A stretch of 64,000 nucleotides of DNA from Chryseobacterium pennae (GTDB taxonomy: Bacteria; Bacteroidota; Bacteroidia; Flavobacteriales; Weeksellaceae). A model generated the notes under the pieces. It saw only the letters and a program-made list of their open reading frames with translations, was not told the DNA's origin and did no database searches. Shown here in pieces: positions 37,123-45,397 of the stretch; positions within the stretch are counted from its first letter, which is position 1; every line of letters starts with the position of its first letter. The DNA lies in contig NZ_QNVT01000003.1 in NCBI RefSeq assembly GCF_003385515.1, forward strand, positions 186,001 to 250,000, read 5' to 3'. Both the position numbers and the translations under genes were made by a program.

Positions 37123-37618
37123 GTTTTTTGATTAAAATAAATTAGGGAATCCCCGACCTTTTTTAAGGTAAGGTGTTTTTAATGTTGAATGAAAATTATT
37201 TTTACTCTTTTTCGGTTAAAATAACATTGTTCTTTTTCTATTCGTTCATGGCAAAGATAAAGATTTCATTTCCCTGTTCTTGTTATAAATCAATATTTTA
37301 GAGTTAATCTTTTCCAAAATTAGTAAATATGTAATATGAATTAGATTGTTGATTTTCAGATGTTATTTTTTGTAAAACGATGATTTGTATGATGGAGACT
37401 TTTTAAAGATTTTATTACTTAAATATCAGTGTTTAATTCCAAATTTTTGAATACATATTGTTGTAGGTGTTGAGGTAGACTTCCTATTATTGCATTGAAA
37501 TTTTTGAATTATTATTGGATAACATCAATGAAAATCTATTCCCGACTATGGTTTTTTTATCCAATTTTAGTTAATCATTTCGAAATGAAATTTCAACTTA
37601 TTTTAAAATAACACACAG
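37123..37618. other. Divergent promoter region, about 500 nt, no gene
   Basis: An AT-rich gap between the minus-strand TPR-AraC gene and the plus-strand secreted-protein genes. On the minus strand it holds TATCTTTG (reverse complement of 37252-37259), an exact -7 match for the regulator. A second such box (37315-37322, CAAAATTA as read on the plus strand) is further out. No plus-strand promoter was clear. Confidence 0.45.
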
Positions 37619-38626
37619 ATGAAAAAAAAGACATTGCTCACAGCCTCCCTCATTCCTTCCTTATTCCTTTCTCAGGTTGGCATCAGCACTCCTAATCCCA
37701 CAGAAGTTCTTGATGTAAACGGCATTGAACGGATAAGAGAGCTTCCTAAACATAATACTGATAACACTATTTTCACAAAACCGGACGGAACAAAATCAGA
37801 AAACAAAGATCAGCCTTTTAAGGCAACAAAAATGGTGGTTGCGGATGCTAACGGAGTATTAGGTTACGCCGACTGGAATCCGAACACTACACCAGATAAT
37901 TCTAAAAAGAGAATAACAATCGGTTATTGGGCAGGATTATGGGACAATAATTATTATGCTGTTGGGGCGCCAGGTTTTCCAACTTTTAATTCCCAGCTTC
38001 AAAGCAAATTTAATTATGGACCTAATGGAACATATAATAAAATTGATGGGATAGATTTTCAGGAATTTGAAACTATACGGCTAGATATGTATACTGCAGC
38101 ACAGTTGAAAAACTTTGTTGATGTTTTTTGTATAGGATTAAAGGTTGGTGAAGATATAAGTATTGAAAATGCCACTAAAATAAAAGATTTTGTTGATTTG
38201 GGTGGAGTTGCTATAGTGCTTCTTGATAGAGGACGTAATAAAACAGCTCTTCAGGCATTCGGAATCTCAGGAAACGTTTTAAGTGCTCCTATATATGCTT
38301 ATCCATTATCTGGAAGTATTGGTACTTCAGGGGTTTTCGGAAATACAGCTAGCAATGTTACGATTACAGGGAGTCAAACGGCTGGTTTGGTTTTAAATAC
38401 TCAATTACCTTCAGGGGCAGAATTACTGGCGAGAGGGGGTAATAGCCAAACAGAATCATTAACTGATGCAGGAATCTGGACAGCAGGTACTGGAGGAAGA
38501 GCTATATTCTTTTGGGATGAGGGAGCCTTCAGGAATTCAAGTATTGCTGGAACTATTATAGATACAGATCAGGAAAAATATCTTCATAATCTTATGGCTT
38601 ATCTATTAGATAAATTAAACCTGTAA
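37619..38626 (+). CDS. Modular secreted protein with conserved N-module, unknown C-domain
   Basis: Function not known. The signal peptide is followed by a module of about 90 residues: VGISTPNPTEVLDVNG, RIRELPKHNT, IFTKPDGTKSENKDQ and VADANGVLGY. It is shared with the next gene and resembles the N-termini of many Flavobacteriia secreted proteins. The C-terminal about 230 residues include ATKIKDFVDLGGVAIVLLDR and a TGGRAIFFWDEGAF segment. These suggest an alpha/beta, glutamine-amidotransferase-like domain that binds rather than cuts (inference). It is preceded by the leader AACACACAG, also found before the next gene. Confidence 0.65.
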   Translation: MKKKTLLTASLIPSLFLSQVGISTPNPTEVLDVNGIERIRELPKHNTDNTIFTKPDGTKSENKDQPFKATKMVVADANGVLGYADWNPNTTPDNSKKRITIGYWAGLWDNNYYAVGAPGFPTFNSQLQSKFNYGPNGTYNKIDGIDFQEFETIRLDMYTAAQLKNFVDVFCIGLKVGEDISIENATKIKDFVDLGGVAIVLLDRGRNKTALQAFGISGNVLSAPIYAYPLSGSIGTSGVFGNTASNVTITGSQTAGLVLNTQLPSGAELLARGGNSQTESLTDAGIWTAGTGGRAIFFWDEGAFRNSSIAGTIIDTDQEKYLHNLMAYLLDKLNL

Positions 38627-38667
38627 AATTTAATAACAAAATAAAAAAATTCCAAAACAACACACAG

Positions 38668-39417
38668 ATGAAAAGAAAATTTTTATTCGTAGCTTCCCTT
38701 ATTCCTTCCTTATTTTTCTCTCAGGTAGGTGTCAACACATCTAATCCTACGGAAACTCTTGATGTAGCTGGTATTGAGAGGATAAGAGAACTTCCAAAAC
38801 ACAATACCAACAATTCAATTTTTACAAAGCCTGATGGAACAAGGTCCGAAAGCAAAGATCAGGTTTTTACAGCTACTAAAACTCTGGTTGCAGATGCCAA
38901 TGGTATTTTAGGATATATGGAAGGGTTACCAACAACTAATGATGGCGGAGGATTACCTATAGGACAAGCTATAGTCAGGATATATACTGTACCTGCTAAT
39001 ATAGCAATTGTAGGCTCTTTTAATTTGAAAAGCTATCTGATTGCTAATAACCTTCCGGCTTTACCTTCCATAGATGGATTGGAAATGAATATATCAGGTG
39101 TTCCAAGTAGACCTTCATATTATGATCCCCGAATATATAATATATCCAATAGTTCTAAATTAGTAAGCTTTCAATCATTTGCAACGGTAGGAAATGAAAA
39201 TAAAACTTCGCTTAATAATAACTTACTTCCCAACAATTATCTTCAGGTAGATGCTAATGAAATAGTCTTTTGGACAACTGCAAATGCAGAAGTAGAAACC
39301 ACCAATCTACAGGTACAGATTGATAGTACTACATACAGATGGTACGAATTCAAATGGTGGTGTATGGAAGTCACTGGTGAAAAGAAAATTTTTATGTCGG
39401 TAACCCGTAAGGCATAA
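38668..39417 (+). CDS. Modular secreted protein, paralogous N-module
   Basis: A 249-residue protein whose first about 90 residues are clearly paralogous to the previous gene (SQVGVNTSNPTETLDVAG, RIRELPKHNTNNSIFTKPDG, VADANGILGYMEG). Its C-terminal about 150 residues are unrelated to that protein and look like a beta-rich domain. A signal peptide is present. The shared leader and N-module with a different C-domain point to a presentation or attachment module carrying different cargo. No catalytic residues are recognised. Confidence 0.65.
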   Translation: MKRKFLFVASLIPSLFFSQVGVNTSNPTETLDVAGIERIRELPKHNTNNSIFTKPDGTRSESKDQVFTATKTLVADANGILGYMEGLPTTNDGGGLPIGQAIVRIYTVPANIAIVGSFNLKSYLIANNLPALPSIDGLEMNISGVPSRPSYYDPRIYNISNSSKLVSFQSFATVGNENKTSLNNNLLPNNYLQVDANEIVFWTTANAEVETTNLQVQIDSTTYRWYEFKWWCMEVTGEKKIFMSVTRKA

Positions 39418-39533
39418 GTTCAACTCTTTTTAATGTTAGAAATCAGTTTTTTTTATTGAATTTGATATACTATTTCTGAATATTTTTCAGTGAGAAGTTC
39501 GCTTATTCCTCAAAATATTTATAAATAATAACC

Positions 39534-40346
39534 ATGAAAAAACTCATCAATATAAAAGCGCTATTAGCGTTAGGTGCAATTCTGTTAAACCCAATATGGA
39601 TATTCTCTGAAATCGGAATACATACACCTAACCCACAGGGAGTCTTCAATGTAGATGCAGGTAAGAATAACAATAGTTTGGATGAGCCTACAGCAATACA
39701 ACAGTTGGATGATTTTGTTGTAAACGCTTCAGGAAATGTAGGAATAGGGACAACAGTTCCTTCTAAAAAACTGGAAATTGTTACAGGCGGAACAGACATT
39801 GCTCCTGTTCCAGGAATTAAGCTTAATGATGGTTATCAAAAGCCTGATTATGTTTTGACCTCTGACGCAGATGGAGTTGGAATATGGAAAGCTCCTGCAG
39901 TGCTTATGAAGCAACTTAGCCTGTCAGGTACTTCTACTTTGGCGGAGAATATACCGGTTAGTAAATATGCAGGTGTCTATGTTGATCTTCCACTGGGAAG
40001 ATGGGCTATTAATCTGGTAGTGGCAATGACTTTTTCCAATGCGGATGCTGCGTACAGTATTGGAAATCATTTTGTACGTTTTAGAGTTGAAGATGATACC
40101 AACGATCATGGCGTTGTGGGAACTGATGTTTCAAAAGATGCAGTAGAGCCCAGGCTGGCATCCGCATCATTTGGATTATCATAAAGATTAGGAGTATTGA
40201 ATGGGATGTTGAGGGTTAATAATCTAAGTACAGGACCAAAACGCTATTATTTGTTCATAGATAATGCTGCTGGAGAACGAAGTGAAGTTAAACTTAATTT
40301 TACCTGGAATGAAACCTATATCCTTTATTACCTTGTAACTAATTAA
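39534..40346 (+). pseudogene. Third modular secreted protein, interrupted by an in-frame stop
   Basis: The reading frame starts with a signal peptide and EIGIHTPNPQGVFNVDAG, then VGIGTTVPSKKLEI and LTSDADGVGIWKAPA, a distant relative of the two preceding genes. It stops at a TAA at 40182-40184. The same frame then continues without interruption for 53 more codons (RLGVLNGMLRVNNLS to YYLVTN) to a second TAA ending at 40346. The intact protein would be 270 residues. A single change of a Tyr codon to TAA would explain it. A sequencing error or read-through cannot be excluded. Confidence 0.7.
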
Positions 40347-40527
40347 TCAGAAATCTGCATAAAATTAATTCTACCAGATCAGATTATAGAAGCTTGAGCC
40401 CTTTGCTGTCTAAATTATATTAAGATACTGATCCGGTACAATATATTAATGTTAAACAAAAGCATTAGAATACTGTAGGTTGTATATTATTCTGCAGTGT
40501 TTAAGTATGGCTTTTCAATTAATTTAA

Positions 40528-40947
40528 ATGAACAATCTTTTTAAAAATATAAACCTGGGATCATTAATAAAACAACGGGTTGATGAAACCCAAACAGAAA
40601 TGTCCAGGATCTGTAATTTTTTTAAATGCACAGAAGATGAAATAGAAAACATGTATCTTCAGGAAAACCTTACTACCAATACGGTTCTAAAGTGGAGTAA
40701 ACTTTTAGAATATGACTTTTTCAGGCTCTATTCACAGCATTTGATTTTATATTCTCCTCCCTCAGCAACAGTAAAAAATAAGCAATCTTCATTGCCTCAT
40801 TTCAGAAAGAGTATTTATACTGCTGAAATAATAGATTTTATTGTAGAAATGGTGGATACAGGAGAAAAAAGCAGAACCCAGATCATGAAAGAATATAATA
40901 TTCCCAAAACAACACTCTATAAATGGATGGAAAAGTATAGAAAATAA
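40528..40947 (+). CDS. Small helix-turn-helix protein
   Basis: A 139-residue, all-helical protein. The N-terminal half (LIKQRVDETQTEMSRICNFFKCTEDEIENMY) looks like a Cro/XRE-type HTH. The C-terminal 50 residues (IIDFIVEMVDTGEKSRTQIMKEYNIPKTTLYKWMEKYRK, given here as its two halves) form a transposase-OrfA-like HTH. No DDE partner or inverted repeats are near, so it is more likely a DNA-binding regulator than an IS gene. A second HTH gene follows 61 nt later. Confidence 0.65.
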   Translation: MNNLFKNINLGSLIKQRVDETQTEMSRICNFFKCTEDEIENMYLQENLTTNTVLKWSKLLEYDFFRLYSQHLILYSPPSATVKNKQSSLPHFRKSIYTAEIIDFIVEMVDTGEKSRTQIMKEYNIPKTTLYKWMEKYRK

Positions 40948-41008
40948 CGAATCCTCGTATGATAGCAATACAATGTTGGGATGATTAGAAAATATAAAAA
41001 ACACAAGT

Positions 41009-41326
41009 ATGAAAGAGTTTCTCCCTAATTATAAAAAAATCTATGTAGATATTCTGACTAAAAAATTTCCTCATAAGCATGAAGAATGTCAGGATCTTTT
41101 ACAAAAGCAAAAATTGTCTGCCCTTGATATTATAGCACTCAATAAGAAGATATTCGGTAAGGATGAATATAATGTAAGCCGTAATCAGAAACATCGGTCT
41201 TATAAAGAATCAGATATTCTGGAAATGCTGGATTACCAAAAAAAACACAAAATTAACGATAGCCAACTGGCAAAACATTTCAATCTGAGCCGTAATTCTG
41301 TAACGAAATGGAAAAGGATATTTTAA
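41009..41326 (+). CDS. Small helix-turn-helix protein, partner of the preceding gene
   Basis: A 105-residue basic protein with a C-terminal HTH (SDILEMLDYQKKHKINDSQLAKHFNLSRNSVTKWKRIF, seen as a bundle ending in an LSRNSVTKWKR recognition helix). It resembles the C-terminal part of the preceding protein in layout. The two genes are likely cotranscribed and end at a shared terminator. Targets are unknown. Confidence 0.65.
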   Translation: MKEFLPNYKKIYVDILTKKFPHKHEECQDLLQKQKLSALDIIALNKKIFGKDEYNVSRNQKHRSYKESDILEMLDYQKKHKINDSQLAKHFNLSRNSVTKWKRIF

Positions 41327-41355
41327 GTGCAATAGAAGACGTTTGATTTTTTTTG

Positions 41356-41385
41356 AAAGAGAGTGGATTTATCTGCTCTCTTTTT
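41356..41385. terminator. Bidirectional terminator between the HTH and HxlR genes
   Basis: AAAGAGAG (41356-41363) pairs with CTCTCTTT (41376-41383), and T and A tracts lie on both sides. It separates convergent genes. Confidence 0.75.
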
Positions 41386-41400
41386 ACAAAAAATTAAATC

Positions 41401-41763
41401 CTACTCTTTTTTCTTAGACTCTTTATGCTCCTTACCCCAAACTTCCAATTGGCTTAAGACAGGCAATAGTTTTTTCCCTATTTCTGATAATTCATATTCC
41501 ACTTTGGGTGGAATCTCAGCATATACTGTTTTTACAATCAGATTTTCCTGTTCCATTTTTTTAAGCTGTAGCGTAAGCATTCTTTCGGAAATATTGGGAA
41601 TTCTGTTTTTCAGTTCAAAAAACCTTAGTTTTTCCTGTTTGAGATGATAACAGATAGAAAGAATCCATCGGCCACTGATGAGATTCACGGCATAAATTTC
41701 AGAACAGCTGGATTCCAACGTTTTTTTATTCTCATTATTGGTGGATGATTCTTTAATACTCAT
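41401..41763 (-). CDS. HxlR-family winged-helix regulator
   Basis: A 120-residue regulator. The HxlR signature is seen in CSEIYAVNLISGRWILSICYHL, RFFELKNRIPNISERMLTLQLKKMEQENLI and the wing PPKVEYELSEIGKKL, given as separate blocks. I start at the ATG at 41763, not 41802, since the conserved family region begins soon after. An N-terminal Cys (SSC) next to the first helix could act as a redox switch, as in some HxlR proteins (inference). It is divergent from the esterase and isochorismatase-like genes, which it probably controls. Confidence 0.85.
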   Translation of the reverse strand: MSIKESSTNNENKKTLESSCSEIYAVNLISGRWILSICYHLKQEKLRFFELKNRIPNISERMLTLQLKKMEQENLIVKTVYAEIPPKVEYELSEIGKKLLPVLSQLEVWGKEHKESKKKE

Positions 41764-41910
41764 ACTAACATTTTTGTTCGTTCCATACAACCTATTGTAC
41801 ACTTGTACTATAGTGCACTGATGATTTAAATTTACAAATAAAACGGGAAATATAGGATGTATGTCCTGGTTTCATAAACTTTTATTATAGATTTTTTATA
41901 TAGTAATATT

Positions 41911-42855
41911 ATGGATTTGAATAGAATTAATAAGGAGCTGAGGGCCAGTATAGAAAGTGTTCCTTATTCACTGGAGATCGATGAAAATATATTTTTGAAT
42001 GCTCCGGAAATAATACAGAAGGAAAGAATAGAATTTACCAAGGCTTATCCTGTTCAGCGGCCGGATCATATCAAGGTGAAGGATATTTTTATCCGAAGTT
42101 CGGTGGACGGTGAAGAAATACGGTTGCATATTTACCAATCTGAAGAATTTAAAAGGAATAATACTTTGATTTATTTTCATGGTGGGGGATATGTTTTTGG
42201 TTTGCCGGAACAGGTAGACAGCCAAATGTTTGAAATGGCAGATGGATTAAAGGCAACAATTATATCTGTAGATTACAGATTAGCACCTCAATATCGTTTC
42301 CCTGTACCTGTTTTGGATAGTTTTGATGCCTTGAAATGGGTGATTGAAGAAGGTGAAAACCAGCTTGGAGTAAATGCTGAGCAGATTACCGTAATGGGAG
42401 CAAGTGCTGGAGGACATTTAGCTGCAGCAGTAGCTCAGATGGCTGCAGACCAGAATATTAATAATATAAAACACCAGTTTTTATTATATCCTGTTATCCA
42501 TAATGGACTGGATACACCTTCTATGCAGGAGTTTACAGATTCTCCATTATGGAGCAGAAAATATGCTGAAATAGCATGGCAGCATTTTTTGGGTGAAGAA
42601 AATAGAGACAAAAGAGTAACTTATTCAGACCTTACTCATTATCGTAACTTTTCTGCGTTGCCTCAGACTACAATTGTAGCTTGTGAACTTGATCCCTTAA
42701 GAGATGAAGGGATTGAATTCTCCCAGCTTTTATATCAGGCAGGTGTTAGTACTGAGTTATGGGTGGTTCCCGGAGCGGTACATGTATTCGATCTCTTTGG
42801 CTGTCCTTTGACTGATGAATATAAAAAGTTTTTAATGAGCAGGCTCTTTAAATAA
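41911..42855 (+). CDS. Alpha/beta hydrolase, hormone-sensitive-lipase-like esterase
   Basis: A cytoplasmic carboxylesterase of 314 residues. The oxyanion motif HGGG is at 90-93 (YFHGGGYVFG). The nucleophile is S165 in GASAGG, and the acid and base are D261 (ELDPLRDEG) and H291 (PGAVHVFD). All three catalytic residues are present. It is followed 6 nt later by an isochorismatase-like hydrolase and probably controlled by the divergent HxlR gene, a layout common for detoxification or small-ester breakdown. Confidence 0.92.
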   Translation: MDLNRINKELRASIESVPYSLEIDENIFLNAPEIIQKERIEFTKAYPVQRPDHIKVKDIFIRSSVDGEEIRLHIYQSEEFKRNNTLIYFHGGGYVFGLPEQVDSQMFEMADGLKATIISVDYRLAPQYRFPVPVLDSFDALKWVIEEGENQLGVNAEQITVMGASAGGHLAAAVAQMAADQNINNIKHQFLLYPVIHNGLDTPSMQEFTDSPLWSRKYAEIAWQHFLGEENRDKRVTYSDLTHYRNFSALPQTTIVACELDPLRDEGIEFSQLLYQAGVSTELWVVPGAVHVFDLFGCPLTDEYKKFLMSRLFK

Positions 42856-42861
42856 GAATAG

Positions 42862-43428
42862 ATGAAATTAAGAGATAAAAAACCGGCGTTGCTTCTTATT
42901 GATATTCAGAAAGGATTTCTTGATGAAAACTATTGGGGCGGAAACAGAAATAATAAAGACGCAGAAAAAATAAGCAGAAAAATACTGGAAAGATGGCGGG
43001 AATTGAATTTGCCTGTATTTCATGTCCGGCACAGTTCAGTAAATCCTCAATCTAAACTGCATGAATCTGATCCGGGATTTGAATTCAATGATAATGTCCT
43101 ACCTCAAAATGAGGAATGTATTATCACTAAAAATGTAAACAGTGCTTTTATAGGAACAGATTTAAAAGAAAAACTAGATTTTCAGAAAATAAATACGGTC
43201 GTTATTTTAGGAATTACCACAAATCATTGTGTTTCTACAACAACAAGGATGGCTGGGAACTTCGGATATGAAACCTATGTTATTTCAGATGCTACAGCAG
43301 CTTTTGACAGAATAGGAATACAGGGAGAAAAATATGATGCAGAACTGGTTCATCTCATGGCATTAGCCAATTTGAATGAAGAATTTGCAACTGTCCTGAA
43401 TAGTGAAGAATTATTTGAAGATTTGTAG
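42862..43428 (+). CDS. Isochorismatase-family cysteine hydrolase
   Basis: A 188-residue cytosolic hydrolase with the Asp-Lys-Cys triad: D14 (LLIDIQKGF), K90 (IITKNVNSAF) and C123 (GITTNHCVSTTTRMAG). The cis-peptide GITT precedes the Cys. Members act on nicotinamide, amides or isochorismate; which applies here is unclear. It is the second gene of the HxlR-linked operon, and a terminator follows. Confidence 0.9.
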   Translation: MKLRDKKPALLLIDIQKGFLDENYWGGNRNNKDAEKISRKILERWRELNLPVFHVRHSSVNPQSKLHESDPGFEFNDNVLPQNEECIITKNVNSAFIGTDLKEKLDFQKINTVVILGITTNHCVSTTTRMAGNFGYETYVISDATAAFDRIGIQGEKYDAELVHLMALANLNEEFATVLNSEELFEDL

Positions 43429-43455
43429 AAAAGAGTTAGAAGCATGAATATATTT

Positions 43456-43490
43456 AAACTGCTGTACGTGTATGGCAGTTTTTATTTTTT
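43456..43490 (+). terminator. Terminator after the isochorismatase-like gene
   Basis: AAACTGC (43456-43462) pairs with GCAGTTT (43475-43481) around a loop, followed by a T-rich run. Confidence 0.7.
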
Positions 43491-43594
43491 AGAAATGAAA
43501 TCTTTTATCCTAAATATTTTTGTCAGGAATCATTTGTATTTAGCTTAGTTTTAAGATAATTTTATTTCACTCAATGGTCCTGAAATCTTTGTTA

Positions 43595-43602
43595 TATCTT
43601 TG
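43595..43602 (+). promoter_or_regulatory. Candidate -7 box of the LytS-type kinase gene
   Basis: TATCTTTG is an exact TAnnTTTG match about 100 nt before the TTG start. A single TTCACTCAA (43566-43574) just upstream resembles half of the operator at 45299, but has no second copy at 21 bp. Confidence 0.45.
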
Positions 43603-43700
43603 CAAACGAATAATTTATCTACAGAGGTGATCTTAAAAATACAGGCTTTACTATAGCGTAATTAAGGTTTTCTGTGTACGAGAATAGAATGTAGAAGACC

Positions 43701-45284
43701 TTGAGTATTAATTTTAAACACGCCTTATCCCAAAAATCTATTTACGTTGCCGCCCTATCCACCTGTTTAATTGCAGTAGTGGCTTTTGCTGTTTTAAGTC
43801 ATTTAATTGCTGAAGATAACCGTAAAAATAATGAAGACTTTGCGAAAAAAACTTTCTTTAGAAAATATGAATCTGTGGAAAGTGAATTCAGGAATATTGA
43901 AGATTATCAGTATCTGCTTCGTGAATTGATTCAAAAAGACGGATTGAAAAACTACAGAGATTATTCTTTGGTTTTAAATGATTTGAATAAAAAAAGAAAC
44001 CTGTTAACATATAGCTGGTATTACTATGACAATAATAAAACAGGAAAGTATGAAAGTAATAATCCATTATCCGGCATTTTCAAGGATAGAAACAAAGCAG
44101 AAGGATCTGTCTCCATAAAAAATAGCGGTTCCGGACATTTTAAAGATCTTTTAATAAGCCGTAAAGACAGCATGTTCTGGGTGAGTTATGATTCTCTTGT
44201 ATTACCAGAGAAAAATATACTGTATTATGGTTCTACCGTAAGTTTAGATGATCTTCATCAATATTTTACCAATGTAGATAAAAGCTCAAATACCTACGCT
44301 TACGTTTTTACCAGGGAAGGAATTTGTATTACCCATCCTGAAAAAAAGTACATCGGGAAAAATGTTTTCGAATTCACGGATATCAAGGCAAAGGACACTT
44401 TGTGTAGTAAGGTAAAATCAGGACATACAGAAAGCCTTGCTACATCTGAATACCTGGGAATAGGTGTGACACGTTTTATAAAACCTTTGAAAACCGACAA
44501 TTTTGACGGATATGCAGTAGTGAATTATGTCAATTTTATTACGGATGAAAATATCGATAAAGTAAAAGCTTATACAGTTTATATATTTCTGGCTGCTTTA
44601 TTTCTGATTGTAACGGTTTTTATTTTATTCCAACGGTCTACGAGCATAGCTTATAGGGAAAAGGAAAAGATACAGTCTGAAAAAAATCTATTGTTGGTAG
44701 AGAATGAAAAGATGCATAAAGCAGAAGTGATTAACCAGCTTCAGCAGCTTAAGAATAACATCAATCCACATTTCCTGTTCAACTCTCTGAACTCTTTGTA
44801 TATGCTGATTGGAATTAATAAAGACAATGCCCAGAAATTCACCATGAATCTTTCAAAAATCTACAGATACCTGATTGTTCCGCCAAAGGAAAATATTGTC
44901 CCTGTTGCCAAAGAGATTGATTTTATTCAGAAATATATGGAACTTTTGACAAGCAGGTTTGATGAAGAACTGAATTTTCAGCTTATTATCAAAGACCCTG
45001 CAGGTTTAGAAAAACGTATTCCTTATCTGTCTCTTCAAATCGTGACAGAAAATGCTGTAAAACATAATATTGCGACTGTAGATCAACCCTTGGAAATTAC
45101 AATAGAAGTAGAAGAAAACGGAATTACGGTAAAGAATACGTACCAGCCCAAAACAGAAATTGTTCAGGGAGAGAAATTCGGGATTGACTATTTGAATCAG
45201 GTTTATGAGTATTTTAGAGAAAATCCACTTCATATTTCTGTAGACGGTGAATATTTTATATGTTTTTTGCCATTAATGAAATAA
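43701..45284 (+). CDS. LytS-type sensor histidine kinase
   Basis: A membrane kinase of 527 residues starting at TTG. No in-frame ATG exists before the first membrane helix and an upstream stop lies at 43692, so TTG is the only start that keeps the sensor. Helix 1 is about residues 13-36, a large extracytoplasmic Cache-like domain follows, and helix 2 is about 290-312. A short coiled coil then leads to the His_kinase domain with phospho-acceptor H357 in NPHFLFNSLN and the N-box VTENAVKHN. LytS kinases pair with LytTR regulators, and the only one in the window lies 7.4 kb downstream after the protease-susCD genes. Confidence 0.93.
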   Translation: MSINFKHALSQKSIYVAALSTCLIAVVAFAVLSHLIAEDNRKNNEDFAKKTFFRKYESVESEFRNIEDYQYLLRELIQKDGLKNYRDYSLVLNDLNKKRNLLTYSWYYYDNNKTGKYESNNPLSGIFKDRNKAEGSVSIKNSGSGHFKDLLISRKDSMFWVSYDSLVLPEKNILYYGSTVSLDDLHQYFTNVDKSSNTYAYVFTREGICITHPEKKYIGKNVFEFTDIKAKDTLCSKVKSGHTESLATSEYLGIGVTRFIKPLKTDNFDGYAVVNYVNFITDENIDKVKAYTVYIFLAALFLIVTVFILFQRSTSIAYREKEKIQSEKNLLLVENEKMHKAEVINQLQQLKNNINPHFLFNSLNSLYMLIGINKDNAQKFTMNLSKIYRYLIVPPKENIVPVAKEIDFIQKYMELLTSRFDEELNFQLIIKDPAGLEKRIPYLSLQIVTENAVKHNIATVDQPLEITIEVEENGITVKNTYQPKTEIVQGEKFGIDYLNQVYEYFRENPLHISVDGEYFICFLPLMK

Positions 45285-45298
45285 AATGAAAAAATCCA

Positions 45299-45333
45299 TT
45301 CACTCCCGAATAATCACCTTTCACTCCCTAATA
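45299..45333. promoter_or_regulatory. Direct-repeat operator, candidate LytTR site
   Basis: TTCACTCCCGAATA (45299-45312) and TTCACTCCCTAATA (45320-45333) are identical at 13 of 14 positions and start exactly 21 bp apart, a 9-bp core with a 12-bp gap. Two sites on the same DNA face at this spacing match LytTR operators such as those of BtsR and YpdB. It lies just upstream of the -7 box of the metalloprotease operon. Confidence 0.6.
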
Positions 45334-45358
45334 CACTCTATATAATTCACTATACCTA

Positions 45359-45366
45359 TAGCTTTG
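45359..45366 (+). promoter_or_regulatory. -7 box of the metalloprotease-susCD operon
   Basis: TAGCTTTG fits TAnnTTTG. There is no TTTG-like -33 element at the expected position, which would suit a promoter that needs an activator bound at the direct repeat 25 bp upstream. The ATG is at 45398. Confidence 0.5.
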
Positions 45367-45397
45367 CCAGCTGAAACTAAGATATTTACTATTTGGA

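Noticed and set aside
40528-41326. Insertion sequence encoding OrfA-type proteins
   Set aside because: No DDE transposase, no inverted repeats and no target duplication were seen; only the HTH parts resemble OrfA.
43566-43574. Second LytTR operator upstream of the kinase gene
   Set aside because: Only one TTCACTCAA half site is present and no copy lies 21 bp to either side.
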